From Cyathus striatus (taxonomy: Eukaryota; Basidiomycota; Agaricomycetes; Agaricales; Nidulariaceae): 64,000 nt of DNA. The stretch is from positions 744,001 through 808,000 of the forward strand of contig JAOVFP010000016.1 of NCBI GenBank assembly GCA_025738555.1, written 5' to 3'. Position numbers and translations under genes: made by a program. This document shows positions 22,641 to 31,965 of the stretch, in pieces. Below the pieces are notes generated by a model. It made no database searches, was not told the origin of the DNA, and saw only the letters and a program-made list of their open reading frames with translations. The stretch's first letter is position 1. Each line of letters begins with the position of its first letter.

Positions 22641-23221
22641 GCTGTGCAACCCAGAATATCTAACATTATCATACTCAACATGTAATAAAATGGCAGAACA
22701 GCCAAAGCTTTAGTATTATTAGTGAAGATTTTGAACACGATGATGGTCTGTTGTAGAAGCATTGGAAGATGTGGTAGAAGAGGCATCAGAAATAATAGGT
22801 GTGGGAAAATATTGTAGAAGAAACATAGGAAAATGTGGTAGGGAGATAGTATGCTATCAATACTGAAGGGTGTGGGAAAATGTAGTAAAGAATAGTAGTG
22901 GTAGCATGAAATATAATTGATTTGTAAGATGTAGTAATGAGATAGTATGTTATCAATATGTGTGGGAAAATATCAATCTCCATTTCTTGCTGTGAAGTTC
23001 ACCTGGAGTCTACCTGGAGTCCACCTGGAGTCTTAAACAGAACTTACTTTAAAAAATACAAAGTCCATCAGGACTCCTTATATTCCAGCAGGATGTCATC
23101 AGGACAATATCTATTCCATCAGGACTCCACCCAGACTCCACCCAGACTCCACTGGACTCCATCTGGACTATCTGGACTATATTGAGTCCAGACAGACTGG
23201 GGGGGGAGCATAAAGTACTGG

Positions 23222-23965
23222 TACAATGCTTTATTAAAGATAGATTGACTATTACAGTTATTGTGATGAGGAGGATGCAAGGCCACATGGTCATGACCCA
23301 AGTACAGATATTGGCAAGCTACCTTATTCTCAAAAAGGAATCCAGCAGAACCTGAAGAAGTGATAATGATACAGTCTTCGACAATTCAATTCTAACAGAA
23401 GAATCCAAGTTGACCAGAAGTTCAACTATGTGTGTGGCCTATATCATATAGGTAAGCACTGAGAGACACTGTCGACAGCAGCACCAACAGCAACAGTTTA
23501 AGGTGTGAGTTATACTGGTGGGTTTGATGAGAGTGATATGGAATCCAGAAGACAGTGTAGGTTGAATAAAGCTGAAAAAAATAGGAACAAAGCATGGGAC
23601 ATACTCAAAGTGCAGATTAGAGTGCCCATACACATGCCAGATTCCTCATCAGTATGAGATCTACCTTCGATGTACAGTGGTTAACCATAAATCGATAAGT
23701 GCAGACAATAATGAGGGATAGTTTGATCTTGAAATATTGTAAAATAACCTGATAAACCTTCAGATATGGCAATAACATAGACAGAGAGAGTGAAGAAAAC
23801 AAAATGTGGTACTTAGCTTGAAATATGTGAGTAACACCATTTCCATCCTGTGATAATGTACCTCTACCCTATCTTGTTGCTCTTCCTGTGCCCTTCACCT
23901 ATCAAGAAGCTTATCCTCCTCCTATTTATCATCATTGTCAGACATGTTGCCATGTGTGAACAGTA
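23222..23965. other. Displaced upstream DNA of NACHT pseudogene 1
   Basis: Aligns with 31,345-31,960 (AAAGATAGATTGAC, CAGTCTTCGA / GAGTGTTCGA, GAAGAATC, GACCAGAAGTTC, CCTATATCA). It continues the homology broken at 13,322. CpG sites present in the 31-kb copy are lost here. No gene is identified in either copy. Confidence 0.7.
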
Positions 23966-24074
23966 CCCCATGACTACACCCATTCGAAGCTCTGGTGAAC
24001 TTGTGGTCTAGACATGGAGTTAAACATACAGTTCCAATAGTAGAATGCCTCATTGATTTCCCATACAAATAGTA

Positions 24075-25405
24075 TGAGAGTGCCCTCATCACTTGCGAGA
24101 TGAAGGCGAGGGCAGGGGAAGAGGTGAATTACCCTCATCATGAGGGGAGAGGGTGAGGATGAGGGGAGAGGGTGGGGCACAGGGAGAGGGTGAGGCAAGG
24201 GGAAGAGGTAAATTGCCCTCATCACTTGTGAGACAAAGGTGATGGCGAAGGGAGAGGGTGAGGGCGAGGGTGAGGGGGCCAGGAGGAAAGGCACTCGCCC
24301 TCGTCACTTGTGAGATGAGGGTGAGGGAGAGGGAGAGGGGAGAAATGAATCACCCTCATCTCGTAAGTGATGAGGGTGAGGGTGAGGGGAGAGTGAGAGG
24401 GAGAGAGGGGAGAAGTTAATCATCCTTGTCACTTGCGAGACAAGGGCAAAGGAGAGGGAGATGAGAGAAGGCACATGCCCTAGTCACTTGCAAGACGAGG
24501 GCAAAGAAGAGGGGGAAGGAGAAGGCACATGCCCTTGTCATTTGTGAGACAAGGGTGGAGGAGAGAGAGATGGGGGAAGGCAGCACCCTCGTCACTTGCG
24601 AGATGACGAGGGCGGATGAGAGGAGATGGGGGAAGGCATGCACCCTTGTCACTTGCAAGATGAGGGCAAAGGAGATGGAGAGGGGGAAGGTACTCACCCT
24701 CGTCACTTGTGAGGCGAGGGTGGAGGAGAGGGAGAGGAGCCTGGGGAGGAAATGTTTACCCTTGTCACTTACAGACAAGGGCGAAAGGGAAGGGGGCGCA
24801 GGGAGAGAACACATCCCCCCATCACTTGCGAGACAGGGGACGAAGATGCTGGTGATGGAGGGGAGAAAACATGTCCCCTCATCATTTGCGAGACAGGGGA
24901 CGAAGATGCCAGTGATGGAGAAGGGAGGAAATGCTCGCCCTCATCACTTGCAGATGAGGGTGGGGGAAGAGGAGAGGAAATGTGTCCCTTGTCACTTGCG
25001 AGATGGGGGATGAAGATGCCGGCAATGGAAACATGAGGAAGCACTTGCCCTCGTCACTTGCAGATGAGGGCGGGGGAGGGGGAGAGGAAATTTGTTCCTT
25101 GTCACTTGCGAGACGGGGGACGGGAACATTAGCGAGCAAGGGGAGGAAAAGGGCAAGGGGAACAGGGAGAAAACACGTCACCTCATCACTTGCGAGACAG
25201 GGGATGAATATGTGGGGCAGGAATGGAGGAGGGGAGGGAGGGAAGGGGAGCATGCTGGATGGGGCGCTTGTCCTCAGCTTGATATTGTTACATGTGCACT
25301 AGGCATATTCATCCACTTCAGGAAGGAGGGGAGGAGAGAGAGGGAGGGGAAGAGTGGAAGCATAGAGAGGGAGAAACAGTGCCCATCACTTGCAAGACGA
25401 GACAC
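24075..25405 (-). repeat. Hairpin-repeat array 2, opposite orientation to array 1
   Basis: About 20 units of CCCTCGTCACTTGCGAGACGAGGG type, separated by G/A-rich tracts of roughly 30-55 bp. The unit is the reverse complement of the array 1 unit. Stem variants often stay complementary: CCCTTGTC with GACAAGGG, CCCTCGTC with GACGAGGG, GCCCTCATC with GATGAGGGC. One unit near 24,351 is flipped. Long frames on both strands (24.1-25.6 kb) follow from repetition and are not taken as genes. Confidence 0.85.
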
Positions 25406-25572
25406 GGGGGTGAGGGGAGGGAGGGATGATGGATGATGGAAGAGGAGGACATGTGTCATCATTGCAAATGATGATGACGAAGCATGCAGCACTAGCAGCT
25501 GTGGCAGTGTGCACAGCACATGAGGTGATAGCCAGATGGTGGCTATAGGATGTTGGGTTACATATCCAACAA

Positions 25573-25715
25573 TGCTGGCTTGGCTTAGTGGTTAAAGACA
25601 TTGGTTAATGCTTAGTAAGCGCCAGCTATGGTTCACGCTGCTGGTTCAATTCTCAATGGTGACATTTATAAACTTATTTTTTTTCTTATATTATTAGTAA
25701 GAAACCCTGTTCTAA
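25573..25715 (+). repeat. tRNA-derived SINE, copy 1
   Basis: A box TGGCTTAGTGGTTA and B box CTGGTTCAATTCT lie at tRNA-like spacing, but acceptor and T stems do not pair, so this is not a working tRNA gene. After the head comes TTATTTTTTTTCTTATATTA and then TTAGTAAGAAACC, a tail shared with the minus-strand copy at 39.83-39.98 kb (TTATTTTTATTATTAGTAAG). Shared head and tail make a SINE family likely. The 5' boundary is approximate. Confidence 0.6.
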
Positions 25716-25734
25716 TTGACTGGTATGAAGTACA

Positions 25735-26022
25735 GCTAAAAATCAGGTGAACTACAGGTAAAGTCCAGTATTCTACCTGAAGTCCAGTGGCTGAAATCAG
25801 TGATTTCCAGGTGATTTCCAGTAGTCTACCTGAAGTCCAGGACTCTACCTGGACTTCACCTGGACTTTACCTGGACTACAGATGGACTCACCTGCACTCT
25901 ACACAAGGAAAAATATTCCTAGAGTTCAGGTGAAGTCTATGTGAAGTCCAGGTAAAGTCCAGGTGAAGTCCAGGTAGAGTCCTGGACTTCAGGTAGACTC
26001 TACCTAATTCCATGGGGGACTG
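25735..26022. repeat. CCAGGTGAAGTCCAGGTAGAGTCC-class palindromic cluster
   Basis: Dense ACTCTACCTGGACTTCACC and inverted AGTCCAGGTGAAGTC motifs, ending CCATGGGGGACTGC. The final GGGGGACTGC resembles the right end of the CTTTA-type elements (GGGGG...TACTGC) without the CTTTA block. Probably a degraded right terminus; the left end was not found. Confidence 0.5.
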
Positions 26023-26275
26023 CAATGACCTCGTAATGAGTAAATATATCTATAAGTGAGCATGAGTAATCTAGGCATAGTAAGAAGAAAGATATGAGAG
26101 CTCTTACCTCAGTGTGTAGTTAGATACAACAACTGAGGTACAAGTATGTGTATACTACTCTATATATACTGTCTATGAATGCCACTGGTGGCGTATATTA
26201 TAAAGAGAAAAGGGAATATGAATAAGGTGAAAGGGGTGAGAAGGGAAACGACATCATAACACACACTTACAGTGC

Positions 26276-26665
26276 ATGCATCAAAGGGCTATTATCAACA
26301 GTCTTGCCTATCACATTTCATGTAGGCTTGCTGGAGTTGGTCCTGGATCAATTGTTACATTTACTCAGTGGGATTTCCCTGCACTATCCCCTTGCTTGTC
26401 AATTCCTTTGCATTTCCTCACATTTCTTGACGTGGTACGATCTATTGACCACCCATTATTTTCACAACTTTTTGCTATTGGTGCAACTCCCACAACACAT
26501 GTCTCGGGATGGAACTCTCAAACTATCTGGGGATGTCACAATTTCTTAGGGTTACCATTACGTGCTAATTTATTGGTCCTTCAAGTTTACGCAGGCTTCA
26601 AATATGACTTTCAGTGGATTACACAGATCGGAAGGACTTCAGAGATGCAGGGAGCAGGGAGATGA
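26276..26665 (+). CDS. Hypothetical protein, 129 codons, unrecognised
   Basis: Single open frame starting MHQRAIINSLAYHISCRLAG. Composition looks natural, but there is no domain, signal peptide or membrane segment that I can defend. The frame runs into a G-rich minisatellite at its 3' end, which makes the C-terminus suspicious. It may be a chance frame. Confidence 0.2.
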   Translation: MHQRAIINSLAYHISCRLAGVGPGSIVTFTQWDFPALSPCLSIPLHFLTFLDVVRSIDHPLFSQLFAIGATPTTHVSGWNSQTIWGCHNFLGLPLRANLLVLQVYAGFKYDFQWITQIGRTSEMQGAGR

Positions 26666-26795
26666 AGGAGGATAGGGATTAGGAGGTGGAGCTGGAGGGA
26701 GCACGTAAAGGGAGGGAGTGCGAGGAGGGAGGGTGCCTGTGCAGGGAGGGTGCCCATACAGGGAGGGAGCACATGGGGGGAGGGAGGTAGGGGGA
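26640..26795 (+). repeat. GGGAGGGAG-rich minisatellite
   Basis: Repeated GGGAGGGAGCAC and GGGAGGGTGCC blocks, G-rich on the plus strand and capable of G-quadruplex formation. Ends in TACTTTACAGTA. Confidence 0.8.
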
Positions 26796-27194
26796 GGGAT
26801 TACTTTACAGTATATCTGTACATTCCTGTAATTGTCGGATTAGTGCTGAATATATTTTCATATTGTTTTCATGTTGATCTGTAAGAGTCAGACCAGGCCT
26901 GATTTCCATCCGGAAAAGAGGACAAAAACAGGAAATTTCCAATAATTACAGCACTTCAGAAGCTCCTGTAACTTCCAGAGGTCACTGGACCTTACCTGCG
27001 CGACTTTTGACTGGGCCTGGACCCTCATGCTCGTCCAGCTCTAGCACTTCCAACATACCATCCAGACTCCCTTCTCTCCCTCCCTCTTTGTCTTCACATC
27101 TAATCTTCGACTTCACACATCCTATCTAAAGCAAAGAATATGACATATAGAACCCCCTTGAAATCTGCTTGGACGTGGCTGTGTTCCTCACAGT

Positions 27195-27290
27195 TCCTCC
27201 CCCATCAGCTCACATATCCACCTAGGCCACACAACCAACACACTACGAGTCACGACGATAGCATCACACAACTTTGAGAGTTCTCGTTGT
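27195..27290 (+). pseudogene. Short gene remnant encoding SHIHLGHT..., related to 40.68 kb
   Basis: Translation gives SSHIHLGHTTNTLRVTTIAS, resembling GSYIHLGHTATHYNDIIAQL at 40,690-40,760. The similarity at both peptide and DNA level (ACATCCACCTAGG) suggests two remnants of one gene family, which I do not recognise. The stretch 27.3-28.1 kb holds nothing else I can support. Confidence 0.35.
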
Positions 27291-28454
27291 ACATATGGGA
27301 GGTTGCTTGTGGGTGCGTACTCTGTATGAAGCAGAAGCTTGGTGGGATGGATGGCAATCGTTAAAATGGATTGGTTGTAGGTTGTGCATAAGTCCACTCT
27401 CGCTCATTTTTACCCCTTCTAAAGCTTTCTCAGCTATTTGGTTGGATCTTCAACATAATACAGTGCTATGCAAGCTTCAATGCACGCTCGAATCCCTGGA
27501 CCACATAGAGGCATTCTAAGGCAGTTATTTTTGCGATGGTACCCCAGGCATTTCACTAATGGACTACTCCTCCTCCTTCATAGTGCAGTCCATTTGGATC
27601 ATGTACACACATCTTGAGAAGTCATGAGGCCCTGTTCATGCATCCAATATTACAAGTCCGCTAAAACATTCGCCCTGAACTTTTTACATTAATACAGAAT
27701 GATGTGCTACTATAGGGTCTGGGAAGGAGACTCAGGGTTCTGATCCTCATTCACATATTATGGACTCTGAATATACACTACTTGGCTTGTAAGCATAATG
27801 ATTGTACTGTTTCCTTTGTAAGTAGCATGGCTTACCGACTGAATGGAGCTCTTCCTCAACCTAGTACACCTGGGGCTGTCCTACTGGTTCTGTAACTCAT
27901 TCCATTCCTCTCTTTTTTGCCACCCCACAAATACACGTATTGAGGATGAAGCACTGAGGATTACTGGATCATTACCTTGAATATGTAATGAAGCTCTCCC
28001 TTGTTCAAGGGAATTGGTTCAAATCGAGAGTAATCTGTGCATGTGAATTCTTACCATTACCATTTCACTTTCAATATATCATAACTAGTAATAGATTATA
28101 TAGAAAGTCAAAAATATAACTACATGTATGAACTATGTACATACAGGTATCACTCAAAACCATTCCAAAAATATGCCATTTGTTTTCGGCCCATCCAGCA
28201 GGCATGATTTTATTCATAGTTACAATTATGTGTGAAAATAAAATAATCCCCACTGGACTAACTTACATAAATCTTCTTTGTATCTCCCTTTCAGATGTGC
28301 ATCTGGTGGAATGACGTGTTCCATCATTGGCACTGGAACTATTTCAATTTCTCTTTCTCCCATTTGGTTCAATTGCATAGCCTCTGCTTAGTCATGGAGT
28401 ATCACCATCACGTCCTAAATACAACACTTATCAAGGCTACATTATATATACAAG

Positions 28455-30834
28455 TTAGTGAGAATCAAATAAACTATGGGGCTTTGAAGTGCTACGATTG
28501 GCTTTCAATATTCCAACTCGTTTTAATACATTTCCTAAGGTCCAGAAGATAATCCAGAGTTTAGCCTTTGATTTTGGTGATTGTTGAGTGATGGGACCAA
28601 TTTCGAATTCACATTCCTACAAAATACATAAAATTTTGCTAAGATAATGTATGATCCACATACCTTTACATATGCATGTATAGATTTTCTTATTCCATCT
28701 GCACTATTCAACCATTCTTTATGTGATATCCTATAAGGCATATGACCTGATTGGAATACCTCTGACATCTTTCCCTCAAGTTGTGGTAGCACTTCTTGTC
28801 TGATAAAATTTCTAAATTCTCTGCATGGCTTAATTCTTTGGAGTAAATATTCCAAGGCAAAGAGTCTCTGTGTTCACCTGTCATCTCTGGCCTGAAGATT
28901 TCCTCTACAAATTTACTTAAGCAAGAAATAAATAATAATAGAATAAAAACTCACCTTGATGAATCTGAATCTCTTACTATTGAGCAAAATGCATCTTGGC
29001 TTTTATCATTACTTAAAAAGAAATCTCCTCCTCTGTCTGGACTTTCAAGCATTGTTGCCTTCCAACAGTTTTCATATTTCACATCATGCCACAAGCAAGG
29101 AAATCTTCTAGCTTTTATGATTTCCAATAGGTAGGATAAATACTCATTTCCATCATCAGAAATATTAGGTCTTAACAACCCATCTATCACAGGATATATG
29201 CATTGAAGAATGTGTTGCAGCCCTTCCATCACCTCAGATGGGAGGCCCTGTGATTTAACTTGAGGTAAGGTGATTTGATATGGATCATTCCTTACAGTTA
29301 ATCTTTCTAGATTAAAATGAATTACAAGCAAATATGGAAGCTGCTCATCTAAATCATTGTTGCTAAACAGTTCATATATGATATCTTTAATACAGTGTTG
29401 TAGATTGGATACTAGCCATTTATTGAATGAACTCATTACAATGTAATCAAATACTGAGTTCTTTGCATAGACATCTGTATAATAAAAGGAGATTGATTCT
29501 GGTGGGTGAGTTTCTTTAAGTTGCTTAATATGTTTAATTAGATTAATGCAATAATTTCCTAGACATGCATATGCTATTTTTTGGTCTATGAAAAATTCCT
29601 TTGATCTGGATGAGTCCTTCAGATAATCACCAAAAGATGCATGTGAAAACTCAATATTTGAATCATTTGATTCTGGAATGACCAGTATGGAGTGTAGATC
29701 AATGAGTGACAACCTGAGTGAAAGTCCTGAAACTGTGTTGCATAGAGTAATATCTGAAATACAGCTTCAATATTCTCATAATATTTTACTTGATTTTTAG
29801 CAGTAATTAGAATAAATGTGTATAATGCATCTAGATCATCATATGGAGATTTCTTATGATTTTCTCCTGCTTGCAATAATTGTAATAAGCCCTTCCCTGG
29901 GATCTTGTCGACCATTACAAATATATTTCATGACAGTTGAGGCATAGATGAACTGTCCAGATGATCTTTTTGTAAGTGTATTTATGTCTTTATGAGATGG
30001 CCAGTTGTCTTTGGAAAGCATTTCTTTCAGAATATGAGTGCACTTTAGTGCAGAGAATTCACTTTGAAGATATGTTTCTACATCTTTGTCAGGGTTATAG
30101 TGATTATCTAGAACCAATCCAATCCACAAAGAGACATCCATTGAATTAAATGTAGTTCTTATTTCCAATTCAGGCCTACTTGCAATGAGAAATTTGAGGC
30201 AAGTTGATTGTTCATTGAATAGTCCAGCTATCATAGTAATTATTCTTGACTGTACTTGAGGATTCTTGCATTCATCCAGACCATCAATAATGACAAGGTG
30301 TGGCATGACTGATAATATGTTTCTACTAGACTCAGTGGTGGAGTGGTATCCAGGGGGTATAACACTTATATTCCTGCTGATATCTGCTAGAGGTTCAATA
30401 ATAAGTTTTTTCATTTGTATTTCCATTGAGTAGGTGAGTAATGCTGAATCCTGTTTGAGCTGGGCTACTACCAACTGTTTTGTGGCAGGTATAGTAATCA
30501 CCATCTGTGAAGCAATTGTTGGAACAAGAGTATTTCCATTATCTTGTCCAGCAGATCTAGAAAAAAAGAAGCTTGAGACAAGTTTATTCTCTTCATCACA
30601 TCTCTCAGCAACGGTTTGAACAATAGTTGATTTTCCCATGCCAGCAGGTCCGCGTAGCCACATAATCCTTTCTTTGAGATTTTTCGAATCTACCCAACTC
30701 ATTATGTCGTTGATGACAGCGGTCCTAGTCTCTGGATGGCACTTTGGAGCATCTCCACATTCAGCAGATTTATGGCCTGCTGCGAGACAAGCGACATTTG
30801 CAAGTTCTATAATATTACATAAATTTTGGAACAC
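28455..30834 (-). pseudogene. NACHT-domain STAND NTPase (NLR-like), pseudogene 2
   Basis: The first long frame (30,834-29,854) holds the NACHT module: Walker A GPAGMGKS (residues about 62-69), Walker B LVIIDGLDEC (about 180-189), then FLIASRPELEIRTTF and SGQFIYASTVMKYICNG. A one-base shift near 29,890 moves the frame to GLLQLLQAGENHKKSPYDDL. A second break and small deletion near 29,730 leads to RLSLIDLHSIL and FSHASFGDYLKDSSRSKEF. Introns follow at the GTGAGT donor just below 28,955 and at GTATGTGG (about 28,665). The tail reads GKMSEVFQSGHMPYRIS and ends near KPHSLFDSH (stop 28,455-28,457). A TGA stands where CGA is expected between the introns. Frameshifts make it a pseudogene, though it is less damaged than copy 1. 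Family role: cytoplasmic NTP-dependent signalling, probably self/non-self recognition. Confidence 0.85.
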
Positions 30835-31965
30835 ACGGAATATTTAATATTATTTACTGTCAATATACACGTCTGATACAGATATTCTCTAAACGTCAAC
30901 CAAGTACGACAGGATGGTAAATACTCCTAAGTTATGCACCTGCGGCTTGGCCATCAGTCATGTATAAATTCGTAATGGAAAAGTTGTGCGCGTTGTCAAA
31001 TGGCATGATGGGTGCTTGAATACGCAGCGAAACAGTAAACTTGATATGGAGGACTGGGGAGCATAGGTGTTATATATTGAGAGACACATTGCTTCCATGT
31101 GTTGATGCTAAAGTTAGAAGAGAGCACTGCCTCGGTGCACACACATAATTCAACTACCCTAACCCTAGTATGCGACGTGAACGGTAATTGCGTATTGCAG
31201 GTGTGTATGGGTTTCCGGTATTTATTGATGATACATTCATGTCAGGTCTAGTAATACTTATACAATTATATTCAGAGTCACAAAGATCGCAAAGACATGA
31301 GCAAGAAGATAGGAGGCAGCCGAAAACCCGAGGAGGTTGAAGATTGCACAAAGACTTATGAAAGATAGATTGACCATGACAAATATCGTGATGCCCATGA
31401 GACTACAACGTCACGAGTACCAGCCCTCAAAAAGCTACCCCATTATAGGAAGGGGATCCAGTAACACCTGAAGAAGCGAAAAGTAATAAAAGAGTGTTCG
31501 ATGATTCACTTATAATGGAAGAATCGACCAGAAGTTCGACTGTGAATATAGCCTATATCACCTAGGTAGGTGCCGCAAGACACATTTCTCAATGGCAGCT
31601 TCAGCGGAAACAGTTGACGTTGTGGATTCCAAACCCAGGTCTGATGAAGGAGCGATACGAGGCATGGGGCATTTAATCTTAAAGCGCAGGTGAGAGCGCT
31701 TATATACATGTCAGCTTACACATCGATATGAGATTGGACGTCTTAGATGTATTCTTGTAAATGCCTTTATAAGGTTCGGATTGCCCAATACGAAGGTTAG
31801 TGATAAGTGACGACAATGGGCATGGTTCGATCTTGGTTCGATCTTGAAATATGGTTAGTGAACCGAAATAATGTGGACAAGGGGAGTATAGAGTGCACAA
31901 TCCAACGCTTGACCATGGCGTACCTTTTGGCTCCTGTGCCCTTCTTCGCCTATCGAGCGGAGTGA
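30835..31965. other. Upstream DNA of NACHT pseudogene 2, CpG-rich copy
   Basis: Continuous counterpart of 12,715-13,322 plus 23,222-23,965. CG dinucleotides are common (for example GTGCGCGTTGTC), whereas the other copy has TG/CA. Conservation over more than 1 kb suggests the duplicated unit included promoter and perhaps 5' exons. No start or TATA box can be assigned with confidence. Confidence 0.65.

Larger units (their letters stand above)
13331..23221 (+). mobile_element. 9.9-kb composite DNA transposon with CTTTATGCTC...CCCC termini, probably KDZ-associated
   Basis: Left end AGGTCTTTATGCTCACCCC, right end GGGGGGGAGCATAAAGTACTG: inverted copies of CTTTATGCTC followed by a C run. Flanking 8-mers are TACAATGG (13,323-13,330) and TACAATGC (23,222-23,229), 7 of 8 identical. 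The upstream DNA of NACHT pseudogene 1 is interrupted exactly here and continues on the other side, as the intact arrangement at 30.8-31.96 kb shows. Both inner margins (13.36-13.62 and 23.0-23.2 kb) are packed with palindromic CCAGCTGG / TCCACCTGGA motifs. Cargo is a broken KDZ-associated gene, a hairpin array, a nested element of the same terminal type and further insertions. An 8-bp duplication with repeat-rich margins fits the KDZ (Zisupton-like) class as I know it; assignment to that class is inference. Confidence 0.68.

Noticed and set aside
15620..25405. CRISPR array
   Set aside because: Eukaryotic context, low-complexity spacers, imperfect repeats and no associated genes; called a hairpin satellite.
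24000..25600. Long Ser/Leu/Pro-rich or Gly/Glu/Arg-rich frames
   Set aside because: Repeat artefacts of hairpin array 2.
25573..25660. Functional tRNA gene
   Set aside because: A and B boxes are good, but acceptor and T stems do not pair; the shared tail with 39.83 kb favours a SINE.
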